A stretch of DNA of 64,000 nt, taken from positions 62,001 to 126,000 of the forward strand of contig CANQNG010000004.1 of the NCBI GenBank assembly GCA_947625155.1, in the 5' to 3' direction. The notes beneath the pieces were generated by a model. It saw nothing but the letters and a program-made list of their open reading frames with translations. It had not been told where the DNA came from and did no database searches. Positions 1 to 7,825 of the stretch are shown in pieces (position 1 is the stretch's first letter; every line of letters begins with the position of its first letter). The translations under genes and the position numbers were made by a program. This DNA is from an uncultured Clostridia bacterium. Its GTDB lineage: Bacteria > Bacillota > Clostridia > Oscillospirales > Ruminococcaceae.

Positions 1-1038
1 GCTGCAAAGCCATTCCGGGGCATGGGCAGCATGCAGCAGGGAACGGCATTTTTCCCCCAGTGCCGTCAACACCCCCGAAAGCCATTCGGACGGGTAATTT
101 GCCCCCACGATCGTGATCCACAGAATGCCCGCCAGCAGCAGCAGCATGACCGGAACGCCCCACCGCCGCCCCATGAAGATCCTGTCCAGCCGCCTGTCTG
201 CCGCATCGCTGCCGGGCGGCTGCGTGGTAACGGCGGCGGCGATCTGTTCGGCACGTTTCACGACAGATGCGATGATGCTGTCCCGTATCCGTTCTGGTGT
301 CCAGCCAAGCTGCAGCAAATTTTCCTGCAATTCGGCAATGTGGCTTGCTAAGTGCGGCGGCGCTCCAGACAGCGGCACTTGCTTCGTAAAGGCGGTATCC
401 TGTTCCAGAAAGCGCAGCGCTGCCCACCTTGCCGGAACGGTCATCTCCAGTTCTTCCAACAGCCCGGTCAGCACTTGCAGCCGGGCTTCCATGACATCCC
501 CATGATCGACAGTACACCCCGGCGGCGTTTCCTCATCCGTCAGCAGAGCGGCGAGCCGTTCCTGCAACACATCCAGCCCCTCCCCGTCCCTTGCTGCCAT
601 GCCCACGACCGGAACGCCCAGCAGCGCTTCCAGCGCCGGGAGGTCAACGGTAATGCCCTTTTTCGCTGCCTCGTCGAGCAGATTCACACAGACCAGCACC
701 CGTGGGGTCAGCTCCAGCGTTTGCAGGACAAGGTTCAGGTTACGCTCCAGACAGCAGGCATCGCATACCACGACCACGGCATCCGGATGGGCAAAACAGA
801 TGTGGTCACGGGCAGCCTCCTCCTCTGCCGAGCTTGCCCGGAGCGAATACGTTCCGGGCAGGTCAGTCAGGATACAGCGCATCCCGTTGAGGTCAAATGT
901 CCCCTCCGCCCCGGAGACCGTCTTGCCTGCCCAGTTCCCGGTGTGCTGGTGCAGTCCGGTGAGGGCATTGAACACGGTGGATTTGCCGACATTAGGATTT
1001 CCGGCGAGGGCAACATGGTACTCAGTCAGTTCCGGCAT
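1..1038 (-). CDS. feoB: Ferrous iron transport protein B, N-terminal part (runs off window)
   Basis: FeoB is the membrane Fe(II) transporter with a cytosolic GTPase domain. Translating the complement from the ATG at 1038 gives MPELTEYHVALAGNPNVGKS, i.e. the G1 motif GNPNVGKST. It is followed by G3 DLPGTYSL and G4 NLLD, then the helical linker region, and the first membrane helix (VPVMLLLLAGILWITIVG) begins close to the window edge. About 346 residues are visible, so roughly the first half of the usual 600-800 residues is present. AAGGAGG lies just upstream of the ATG. No feoA gene precedes it; the 300 bp upstream are repeat-derived. The family call is secure; the C-terminal transport domain is outside the window. 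Confidence 0.93.
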   Translation of the reverse strand, partial: MPELTEYHVALAGNPNVGKSTVFNALTGLHQHTGNWAGKTVSGAEGTFDLNGMRCILTDLPGTYSLRASSAEEEAARDHICFAHPDAVVVVCDACCLERNLNLVLQTLELTPRVLVCVNLLDEAAKKGITVDLPALEALLGVPVVGMAARDGEGLDVLQERLAALLTDEETPPGCTVDHGDVMEARLQVLTGLLEELEMTVPARWAALRFLEQDTAFTKQVPLSGAPPHLASHIAELQENLLQLGWTPERIRDSIIASVVKRAEQIAAAVTTQPPGSDAADRRLDRIFMGRRWGVPVMLLLLAGILWITIVGANYPSEWLSGVLTALGEKCRSLLHAAHAPEWLCS

Positions 1039-1342
1039 GGTACATTCCTCCTTGCTTCTATCTCACGATATGCAGCCAGAAGGAAAATAATGCAGCGTGA
1101 CGCTGCACCCCTCTTGCCTCCCAATGCGGCTGCGCCGCAAAGGTCGGCGCAGTGCCTGCGCTCCCCTTTTGCCTCCCAATGCGGCTGCGCCGCAAAGGTC
1201 GGCTTGCACGACTGATACTTTTATTTCAGTCGTGTTTCACGACGGAAAGTGCAAGAGGGGGCGCAGGGGGTGAACCCCCCGCAAAATAGCCCCCTTCCCT
1301 AAAGGGAAGGGGGCTATGGGGCGGCAAGCACTGCGCCGCTGC
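1039..1342. repeat. Repeat block: two variable-stem hairpin copies plus GC-rich tail module
   Basis: There is no gene between feoB and the GH94 gene. The block starts with a dyad TGCAGCGTGACGCTGCA at 1091-1107. Two near-identical cores follow (GCCTCCCAATG, stem GCGGC-TGC-GCCGC, CAAAGGTCGGC) at 1116-1148 and 1171-1205. A small hairpin CACGACTGA...TCAGTCGTG comes next, then a GGGGGTGAACCCCCC dyad and the perfect 14-bp stem at 1287-1316. The same module order recurs at 3857, 21661 and 29401. Confidence 0.85.
1287..1316. terminator. Perfect GC-rich hairpin downstream of GH94 gene
   Basis: TAGCCCCCTTCCCT pairs with AGGGAAGGGGGCTA around an AA loop. On the minus strand it lies 27 bp after the GH94 stop codon and is followed by ATTTTG, so it could act as a factor-independent terminator. 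It is also the tail module of the repeat family, so termination may be incidental. Confidence 0.5.
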
Positions 1343-3739
1343 TTAACCCAGTGTTACCACAATGTCCGTGTCCGGGGTGAGCCTATCCGCCCTGATGTAG
1401 CTGCCCTCGACCGCCTTGCCGTTGACAGTGACAGATCTCACGCCGCTTTCGACGTGGGCAGGATTCTGCACGGTGATGTGCAGTGTGTTCCCCCGGAACA
1501 CTTTTTTCATCGTAAAGCCGTCCCACGCTGCCGGAATGGACGGGAGAATAGAAATACCCTCCGCATCCGGACGAATGCCGCAGATGCCCTCTGTACAGCC
1601 GACCATGACGGTAGATGCCGTTCCGGTCAGCCAGTGTACATGACTGCGCCCGGCAAACGGCGAAGCCTTGCTTTCCGTGAACTGCCCGTGTACATAGGGT
1701 TCCATGACACGGATCTCTGCCTTGTCGTTCATGTTTGCAGGAGCGGACTCGAGGAAGTACTCAAATGCCCTGTTCCCGTGCCCGAGCAAGCCCTCCGCAA
1801 GTATCAGCCAGCCCTGCGACTGCGAGAAGATACCGCCATTTTCCTTGGTGTCGGCATTGTAAATATGCATGAGTGCGCCGTCAAAATAATGCTCTTTGTA
1901 GGGCGGGTCGAGGAGCTTTGCGCCGTAGGGGGTGTTCAGGATGCTGTGTACGCTCTCCATGGCTTTGTCAGCCTGCTGCGCATCGGCAAAGCCGGAGATC
2001 ACGCTCCAGCTCTGGGGATTGAGCCACATATTGGCTTCGGGGTCTTTCTTTGCACCGACAATGACACCATCCTCCCGGATGCCCCGGATAAATCTGTCCT
2101 CGTCCCAGCACTTGGCAAGGCTTTCGCCGAGTTTTGCCTGTACTTCGTCAATATAGGCGATATAGTCCGTGTCGTTCTTATCCTGTGCCATCTTGCGTAT
2201 CACGTTCATGGCATAGTAAAGCTGGAATGCCACAAACGTGGATTCGCCCTTTGCCCCGAGCCGCAGGCAGTCGTTCCAGTCTGCGTGCAGCCCTGCCGGC
2301 ATAGCGTGGTCGCCCATATGCTCCATCGAGAAGCGAATGGCATTTTTCAGGTGGTCATAAACAGTCGCTTCCCCGCCGTCTGCGTAGACGATCACTTCAT
2401 CGAGGAAAGCCGCATTGCCGCTCTCACCGATATACTTGACAACAGTCGGGAACAGCCAGAGGGCATCATCGGCACGGTAGGACGGGTGTCCGGTCTCCTT
2501 GACGTATTCGGGGTCGTCGGGGGTGTTTTCGTGACCGGCGTTGTGGTTGAATTTCACGAGGGGCAGACCGCCGCCGTTGCTGACCTGTGCGCTGAGCATG
2601 AAGCGTATCTTGTCCGCCGCCATTTCCGGGTCAAGGTGGAGAATGCCCTGAATATCCTGCACAGTGTCCCGATAGCCGTAGCCATTGCGCAGTCCGCAGT
2701 AAATGAGCGATGCCGCCCTCGACCAGATGAACGTGATGAAGCACTGGTACGCATTCCACACATTCACCATGTTGTCAAATACCGGGGAGGGGGTCTTTAC
2801 CTCAAAGTTGGCAAGCTTGCTGTGCCAGTACTGTTTCAGTTCGGCAAGTTCCGCATCGGCTTTGCCGGGCTGCTCGTAGGACTGGAGAATAGCAGCGGAT
2901 CCTGCATCGGTCTTTTGCCCGAGCAGGAACACCAGCTCTCTTGTCTCCCCGGGGGCAAGTGTCAGTTCCGTGCGCAGCGCACCGCAGGCATTGCTGTTGA
3001 AATTCATCTCATCGCCGCAGTTATCCTGCTCGACCATGATCGGGTCAGCATAAGTGCGATATGCCCCGATGAACTTTTCCAGACTGCCGCAGCCATCCAG
3101 CACTTCTGCCCCGGCAAGCCCGAAAAAGCGTTCTCTGTGATTGGAACCGTCCGCCTGTTTGCCGGAATTTTCGTTGATATGCTGTAAGATCTTGTTCCCC
3201 TTGCGTTCCGTGCGGGTGATGAAGAGGGTATATTGCAGATTGACTTGGTCTTGCTCGTAATTGCTGTCGTTGGTGAATTCGATGAACCCGAAAACGGAAA
3301 GTGTCCGGGGGCGGGTGTCCTTGTTCGAGACCTTGACACGCCAAACCTCATAGGTCTGTCCGGCGGGGACGTAGTAGGTCGTTTCGGTGGAGATCGCAGC
3401 ATATTCTGATGTCATGACGGAGTAAGCCGTACCGTGGCGGCATTCGCTCTTGTAGGTGTCCAAGGGCTTGCCGACGGGCTGCCATGTTGCCGACCAGTAG
3501 TCGCCGGTCTCCTTGTCCCGGAGGTAGACATATCTGCCGGGCAGTGCCATCATGGAGTTGAACCGGAAGCGGGAGATCCTCCCGTTTGCGCCGGACTGCA
3601 CGAAGCTGTACCCTGCGCCGTTGTTGGACACGATCGCACCGTATTCCGGCGAACCGAGATAGTTCACCCACGGTGCAGGCGTATCGGGGCGGGTAATGAC
3701 ATATTCCTTGTTGGCAAGGTCAAAGTAACCGTATTGCAT
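1343..3739 (-). CDS. GH94 disaccharide phosphorylase (cellobiose/chitobiose phosphorylase type)
   Basis: This is a cytoplasmic enzyme that splits a beta-linked disaccharide with inorganic phosphate to give a sugar 1-phosphate plus a free sugar. The 798-residue product starts MQYGYFDLANKEYVI, the typical GH94 N-terminus. It contains GYRDTVQD and the catalytic motif ADWNDCL, with the general acid Asp at about residue 490, matching the position known in cellobiose phosphorylases. Downstream are the WLTGTAS and WDGFT motifs of the C-terminal region, and it ends VVTLG. ATG 3739 is chosen over an upstream in-frame codon because AGGAGA precedes it. In a cellulosomal organism cellobiose is the obvious substrate. 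However, GYRDT-QD and the ADWNDCL-LG stretch look closer to N,N'-diacetylchitobiose phosphorylase, so specificity is open. It is monocistronic with its own promoter. Confidence 0.93.
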   Translation of the reverse strand: MQYGYFDLANKEYVITRPDTPAPWVNYLGSPEYGAIVSNNGAGYSFVQSGANGRISRFRFNSMMALPGRYVYLRDKETGDYWSATWQPVGKPLDTYKSECRHGTAYSVMTSEYAAISTETTYYVPAGQTYEVWRVKVSNKDTRPRTLSVFGFIEFTNDSNYEQDQVNLQYTLFITRTERKGNKILQHINENSGKQADGSNHRERFFGLAGAEVLDGCGSLEKFIGAYRTYADPIMVEQDNCGDEMNFNSNACGALRTELTLAPGETRELVFLLGQKTDAGSAAILQSYEQPGKADAELAELKQYWHSKLANFEVKTPSPVFDNMVNVWNAYQCFITFIWSRAASLIYCGLRNGYGYRDTVQDIQGILHLDPEMAADKIRFMLSAQVSNGGGLPLVKFNHNAGHENTPDDPEYVKETGHPSYRADDALWLFPTVVKYIGESGNAAFLDEVIVYADGGEATVYDHLKNAIRFSMEHMGDHAMPAGLHADWNDCLRLGAKGESTFVAFQLYYAMNVIRKMAQDKNDTDYIAYIDEVQAKLGESLAKCWDEDRFIRGIREDGVIVGAKKDPEANMWLNPQSWSVISGFADAQQADKAMESVHSILNTPYGAKLLDPPYKEHYFDGALMHIYNADTKENGGIFSQSQGWLILAEGLLGHGNRAFEYFLESAPANMNDKAEIRVMEPYVHGQFTESKASPFAGRSHVHWLTGTASTVMVGCTEGICGIRPDAEGISILPSIPAAWDGFTMKKVFRGNTLHITVQNPAHVESGVRSVTVNGKAVEGSYIRADRLTPDTDIVVTLG

Positions 3740-3784
3740 AAGTATTCTCCTTTGTCGGGAATTTTGTAACAATGTACTGTTATT

Positions 3785-3813
3785 ATTGTATCATATAACC
3801 AAAAATTTTGCAA
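3785..3813 (-). promoter_or_regulatory. Sigma-A promoter of GH94 gene
   Basis: On the minus strand, TTGCAA (3813-3808), 17 bp, then TACAAT (3790-3785), about 45 bp upstream of the GH94 start. It points away from the typA promoter in the same intergenic region. Confidence 0.75.
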
Positions 3814-3856
3814 GGGGTTTTGGAAATTTTCTGCGGAAAGCTTCCGCCTCCGTTGT

Positions 3857-3990
3857 GCCTCCCAATGCACCTGCGGCGCAAAGGTCGGCTTGCTCGACTG
3901 AAAGCGTAAAAAAAGGGGGCGCAGGGGGTGAAACCCCCGCAAGAACTCCCCCTTCCCCTTGGGGACGGGGGACGGGGGATGGGGGTATCA
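3857..3990. repeat. Variable-stem hairpin repeat with GC-rich tail
   Basis: The core GCCTCCCAATG / CACCTGCGGCG / CAAAGGTCGGCTTGC spans 3857-3893. It is followed by TCGACTGAAAGCG, a GGGGGTGAAACCCCC dyad and a run related to CCCCCTTCCCCTTGGGGA. It is a single copy in the divergent region between GH94 and typA. One A-C mismatch is present in the stem. Confidence 0.8.
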
Positions 3991-4020
3991 CGCTGCCTTT
4001 CACAAATTTGTCCGAAGTAC

Positions 4021-4049
4021 TTGCATTTTCCCGAAAAATGTGATATACT
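4021..4049 (+). promoter_or_regulatory. Sigma-A promoter of typA
   Basis: TTGCAT (4021-4026), a 17-bp spacer TTTCCCGAAAAATGTGA, then TATACT (4044-4049), 47 bp before the ATG. The spacer is almost identical to that of the tcdA promoter at 18286. Confidence 0.85.
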
Positions 4050-4095
4050 AAAACCGTATGTGAAAATTTTACAGAACTGGAAAAGGAGAGATCAT

Positions 4096-5916
4096 ATGAT
4101 CCGAGAAAACTTGCGGAATATTGCCATTATTGCTCACGTTGACCACGGAAAGACGACCCTTGTCGATGAAATGCTCCGGCAGGGCGGTGTGTTCCGGGAA
4201 AATCAGACCGTTGCGGAACGTGTCATGGATTCCAACGACCTCGAACGGGAACGAGGCATCACCATTCTTGCCAAAAACACCGCCGTGCAGTACGGGGATG
4301 TGAAGATCAACGTCATCGATACCCCCGGGCACGCAGATTTCGGCGGTGAGGTGGAACGTGTGCTTTCCATGGCGGACGGGGTGATTTTGCTCGTGGATGC
4401 TGCCGAAGGACCCATGCCGCAGACCCGGTTCGTGCTTTCCAAAGCACTGGAAATGGGGCATAAAATTATCATCGTTGTGAATAAGATAGACCGCCCCGAT
4501 GCCCGCCTTGATGAAATTGCGGACGAGGTGCAGCTGCTTTTACTGGACTTGGATGCGGACGAGGAACAGCTGGAAAGCCCTATCCTGTACTGTTCCGGGC
4601 GCAGCGGAACAGCATCGTTCGACAAGGACACCCCCGGCACAGACCTCAAGCCCCTGTTTGAGACGATCCTGAACTACATCCAACCCCCGGAGGGAGACCC
4701 GGATGCCCCCCTGCAAATGCTGGTTTCCTCTATTGATTATAATGATTATGTCGGCAGGATCGCTGTCGGCAGGATACAGCGTGGCACGGTGAAAGTCGGT
4801 CAGCCCGTTACGGTCGTCAACGATAACCACCCCGAAAAGCACATACAGGCGAAAATTGTCTCTTTGGCACAGATGCAGGGGCTTTCACAGGTGAACACGG
4901 AAACGGCTATGGTCGGTGATATTGTGATCTTAAGCGGCATTCCGGACATCACGATCGGCGATACGGTCTGCGCACAGGAAGCCCCGGCGGCACTGCCTTT
5001 CACGCACATCAGCGAACCGACCATGGAAATGACCTTTTCCGTGAACGATTCACCCTTTGCCGGACGGGAAGGGAAATTTGTGACTTCCCGGCAGCTTCGG
5101 GAACGCCTGATGCGGGAAACGCTGAAAGATGTGTCCCTGCGTGTGACGGAGACCGACAGCACGGATGCCTTCAGCGTGGCAGGACGGGGTGAAATGCACC
5201 TGTCTATCTTGGTGGAGACCATGCGCCGGGAAGGGTATGAGTTTTCCGTCTCCACGCCCCGTGTGCTGTATAAGACCATCAACGGCAAGCTCTGCGAACC
5301 GCAGGAACGGCTTATTGTGGACGTTCCGGAAGAATGTGTGGGTGTTGTCATGGAAAAAATGGGCACTCGCAAAGGCGAATTGCAGTCCATGCAGCCGCAG
5401 GGCAGCCGCACCCGTCTGGAATTTCTCATCCCGTCCAGAGGGCTGTTCGGGTACAAGAGCGAATTCCTCACGAATACCCGTGGTGAGGGCATCATGAGCA
5501 GTGTGTTTGACAGCTATGTGCCGTATAAGGGCGATATTCCGAGGAGAAGCACGGGTTCGCTCATCTGCCATGAAAGCGGTGAAGCCGTGACCTACGGGCT
5601 GTATAATGCACAGGAACGGGGTACACTGTTCATCGGCGCAGGGGTACAGGTCTATGAGGGCATGGTCGTAGGCGTTTCCCCGAAAGCGGAAGATCTGGTC
5701 GTGAACGTCTGCAAGCGCAAGCACCTGACCAACACCCGTGCCAGCGGCAGTGACGATGCGCTCCGCCTTGTGCCGCCACGGGTGATGAGCTTGGAAGACC
5801 GTCTGGAATTTTTAGCCGATGATGAACTGCTCGAAGTCACTCCCAAGGATCTCCGCATCCGCAAGCGGGTACTTGACAATGTACAGAGGGCGAAGCTAAG
5901 AAACAAAAAAGCTTAA
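4096..5916 (+). CDS. typA: Ribosome-binding GTPase TypA/BipA
   Basis: This is a translational GTPase related to EF-G that binds the ribosome and helps growth and ribosome assembly under stress. The 606 residues match the usual length. The G1 motif AHVDHGKTT is at about residues 13-21, G2 is in RERGITI, G3 is DTPGHADF and G4 is NKID. EF-G-like domains III and V and the TypA-specific C-terminal domain follow. Start ATG 4096 is set by AAAAGGAGAG eight bases upstream; the open frame extends to 3928 but runs into repeat sequence. It is transcribed alone, with a long inverted repeat 17 bp after the stop. Confidence 0.97.
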   Translation: MIRENLRNIAIIAHVDHGKTTLVDEMLRQGGVFRENQTVAERVMDSNDLERERGITILAKNTAVQYGDVKINVIDTPGHADFGGEVERVLSMADGVILLVDAAEGPMPQTRFVLSKALEMGHKIIIVVNKIDRPDARLDEIADEVQLLLLDLDADEEQLESPILYCSGRSGTASFDKDTPGTDLKPLFETILNYIQPPEGDPDAPLQMLVSSIDYNDYVGRIAVGRIQRGTVKVGQPVTVVNDNHPEKHIQAKIVSLAQMQGLSQVNTETAMVGDIVILSGIPDITIGDTVCAQEAPAALPFTHISEPTMEMTFSVNDSPFAGREGKFVTSRQLRERLMRETLKDVSLRVTETDSTDAFSVAGRGEMHLSILVETMRREGYEFSVSTPRVLYKTINGKLCEPQERLIVDVPEECVGVVMEKMGTRKGELQSMQPQGSRTRLEFLIPSRGLFGYKSEFLTNTRGEGIMSSVFDSYVPYKGDIPRRSTGSLICHESGEAVTYGLYNAQERGTLFIGAGVQVYEGMVVGVSPKAEDLVVNVCKRKHLTNTRASGSDDALRLVPPRVMSLEDRLEFLADDELLEVTPKDLRIRKRVLDNVQRAKLRNKKA

Positions 5917-5933
5917 TACTATACTATATATAA

Positions 5934-6035
5934 TAGCAACTCACTTTTTAGGCGTATCGGCGTATCCGTGGCTATATTTCGCCAAAAATGGCGTATCACC
6001 ACGGCGTATCCGATACGCCATTTTTTGAGTTGCTA
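5934..6035. repeat. 102-bp inverted repeat with TAGCAACTCA ends (MITE-like or terminator)
   Basis: The ends TAGCAACTCA (5934-5943) and TGAGTTGCTA (6026-6035) are perfect inverted repeats. The arms go on as imperfect complements carrying GGCGTATC four times, so the 102 bp could fold into one long imperfect hairpin. AT-rich ATACTATA-like sequence flanks both sides. The layout fits a small non-autonomous element or an elaborate terminator for typA. No coding sequence is present. Confidence 0.7.
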
Positions 6036-6067
6036 CTATATTTATATTATACTGCTGTAACAGTCGA

Positions 6068-6196
6068 GCAAGCCGACCTTTGCCGCCTCCGGCGGCATTG
6101 GGAGGCAAATCGGAGCCGGCAGCCTGCCGGTGGGAGGCAAATCGGAGCCGACAGCCTGCCGGTGGGAGGCACCACGGTGCCGGCAGCCTGCCGGTG
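6068..6196. repeat. Inverted copy of hairpin repeat plus three 32-bp tandem units
   Basis: GCAAGCCGACCTTTG, stem CCGCC-TCC-GGCGG, CATTGGGAGGC lies at 6068-6106. Three tandem units with exact 32-bp period start at 6111, 6143 and 6175. Each has a hairpin CCGGCA/GACAGCC-TGCCGG followed (in the first two) by TGGGAGGC. The tandem units look like degenerate half-copies of the same family. They lie 60 bp before sipL. Confidence 0.8.
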
Positions 6197-6197
6197 C

Positions 6198-6226
6198 GCA
6201 TATAATGGTACTTGTCTGCATAAGCT
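6198..6226 (+). promoter_or_regulatory. Candidate SigE-type promoter of sipL-spoIVA
   Basis: GCATATA (6198-6204), 14 bp, then CATAAGCT (6219-6226). This resembles the B. subtilis SigE pattern (-35 KMATATT, -10 CATACAMT) with two mismatches in the -10. It lies 30 bp before the sipL ATG, in front of genes known to be mother-cell genes in relatives. Confidence 0.5.
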
Positions 6227-6256
6227 GTACCAACAGTGAAGCAAGGAGGTACCCGA

Positions 6257-7825
6257 ATGGAAATGAAAACCAACCGTGCGGTCATCACCGCCGCCGAACC
6301 GACTGGCAGCATTCTCCAAGAACAGGGCGTGGAACTGGATCACGTGCTGCCCGATTATTACCCGGATGTCTGCAAGCTCGTCAAGTGCTTCATCACGCCC
6401 ACCATCCTCAATAAAGCGGTCAACGGCGACAGGCTTTCCTATGAGCTGCGGGCAGATGTGCGCATTCTCTATTGCAGCGAGGATTCCCACATCCTGCAAT
6501 GTGTCACACAGTCACTGCACTTTTCCCGGACAGCGGAACTGCCCTCCGGGGAGAGCATGACCGCCGAGATCTGCCCGGTGACGGACTATGTCAATTGCCG
6601 TGCCGTCAGCCGCCGTCGGCTGGACGTGCGGGGTGCGGTCACGATCCGCATCAAGACAAGCGCCGTCCGGCAGCAGGAAGCGCTTGCGGATATTTTTGAA
6701 AAGAGCATGCAGCTGCGGCGCATCCCGGTGCAGTACCCTGCCAAACGCCTGCAATGCGTGCAGAGTATTATCGTAAGCGAGGAACTGGAGCTTGGCACAT
6801 CCAAGCCGCCGGTGCTGCACGTCGTCCGCTGTGATGCCAGACCCGTGGAGCAGAGCCAGAAATTTGTCTCCGGGAAGCTCATGGTACAGGGCAGTCTGCA
6901 GATCCAACTCCTCTATGCCTGCGAAAAGGACGGGGACGGGAGCTTAGAGCCAATGACGTTCCGCATCCCCTACAGCCAGCTCCTTGAACCGGAAGGACTG
7001 GAAGAACAGGACTGCTGCCGGGTACACTGCACAGTCGTTTCCTGCGACCTGAAACCCGTGACCGATGCGGGCGGAGAAGTCCGTCTGCTGCGCTGTGAGG
7101 CAGAACTGCGGGCAGAATGTTCGGCGGTGCGGACAGCTTCGGAACTGCTGCTGTGCGATGCTTTTTCGACAGAACACCCCTGCACCTGCCGGAGCATGGA
7201 GCTGCTGACCTGCGGCACACCGCTGCCCTTTTCGGAAATGCTCGTGTGCAATACAAAGCTCCCCTGCACGGACGGCGAACTGGACTGCGTTTATGATGCA
7301 TGGTGCGAGGTGAAGAACCTCACCACCGCCACGGAAGCAGCGGAGATCTGCATCAGCGGGATGCTCTGCTGTTATGTGCTTGTCCGGGAAAGCTCCGGGA
7401 TGCCCCGCCTGCTCGAAAAGGAAGAACCCTTTGAGCATCGCTTCGCCTGTGCCGAGCTGGGCGAACAGGACGTTCTCGAAACGAATGCCTTTGCGGAAAA
7501 CTGCACCTACAATCTGTCCGGTGCGGCGGAAGTCTCCCTGAAAGCCGAACTGCGCATGGAGGGGACGGTCACGCACTGTCAGCCAGTGCAGGTGCTTTCC
7601 GATGTGGAAGTGCAGGAGGAAACGACCCACCCGAGGGATCTTGCCCTGAAACTGTATTTCGGCAGGGCAGACGAGGCGGTCTGGGATATTGCCAAACGCT
7701 GCCATACCTGCATGGAAGCGATCATGGAGGAAAACGACCTGACACAGGATACCCTGCCGAAAGATGGGATGCTGCTCATTCCCATTGTTGCAGAAGGAGG
7801 CTGTTATGAAGGACATTTACAGTGA
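6257..7825 (+). CDS. sipL: SipL-like spore coat/cortex protein (SPOCS domains, LysM-like C-terminus)
   Basis: In clostridia SipL binds SpoIVA and tethers the coat to the forespore membrane. The 522-residue product has repeated beta-rich segments of the SPOCS/DUF3794 type across residues 30-460. A C-terminal LysM-like segment follows (DEAVWDIAKRCHTCMEAI ... DGMLLIPI), the usual SipL architecture. It is rich in Cys. ATG 6257 follows AAGGAGG. The stop overlaps the spoIVA start by 20 bp, so the two interacting partners are translationally coupled. A SigE-like promoter lies upstream. I am confident in the family and fairly confident in the role because of the neighbour. Confidence 0.88.
   Translation: MEMKTNRAVITAAEPTGSILQEQGVELDHVLPDYYPDVCKLVKCFITPTILNKAVNGDRLSYELRADVRILYCSEDSHILQCVTQSLHFSRTAELPSGESMTAEICPVTDYVNCRAVSRRRLDVRGAVTIRIKTSAVRQQEALADIFEKSMQLRRIPVQYPAKRLQCVQSIIVSEELELGTSKPPVLHVVRCDARPVEQSQKFVSGKLMVQGSLQIQLLYACEKDGDGSLEPMTFRIPYSQLLEPEGLEEQDCCRVHCTVVSCDLKPVTDAGGEVRLLRCEAELRAECSAVRTASELLLCDAFSTEHPCTCRSMELLTCGTPLPFSEMLVCNTKLPCTDGELDCVYDAWCEVKNLTTATEAAEICISGMLCCYVLVRESSGMPRLLEKEEPFEHRFACAELGEQDVLETNAFAENCTYNLSGAAEVSLKAELRMEGTVTHCQPVQVLSDVEVQEETTHPRDLALKLYFGRADEAVWDIAKRCHTCMEAIMEENDLTQDTLPKDGMLLIPIVAEGGCYEGHLQ

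Noticed and set aside
352..1215. Plus-strand frame of 287 codons
   Set aside because: It is the complement of feoB and ends inside the hairpin repeat. The real gene is on the minus strand and is open at the window edge.
1316..3187. Plus-strand open frame of 623 codons opposite the GH94 gene
   Set aside because: It has no recognisable motif and no ribosome site, and lies antisense to a gene with clear catalytic motifs. High GC makes long antisense frames common here.
3928..4095. Upstream extension of the typA frame
   Set aside because: It reads through repeat DNA and the promoter; the ribosome site and family N-terminus fit ATG 4096.
6111..6196. 32-bp tandem units considered as a CRISPR array
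   Set aside because: The units are directly adjacent with no spacers, and no cas gene is near.
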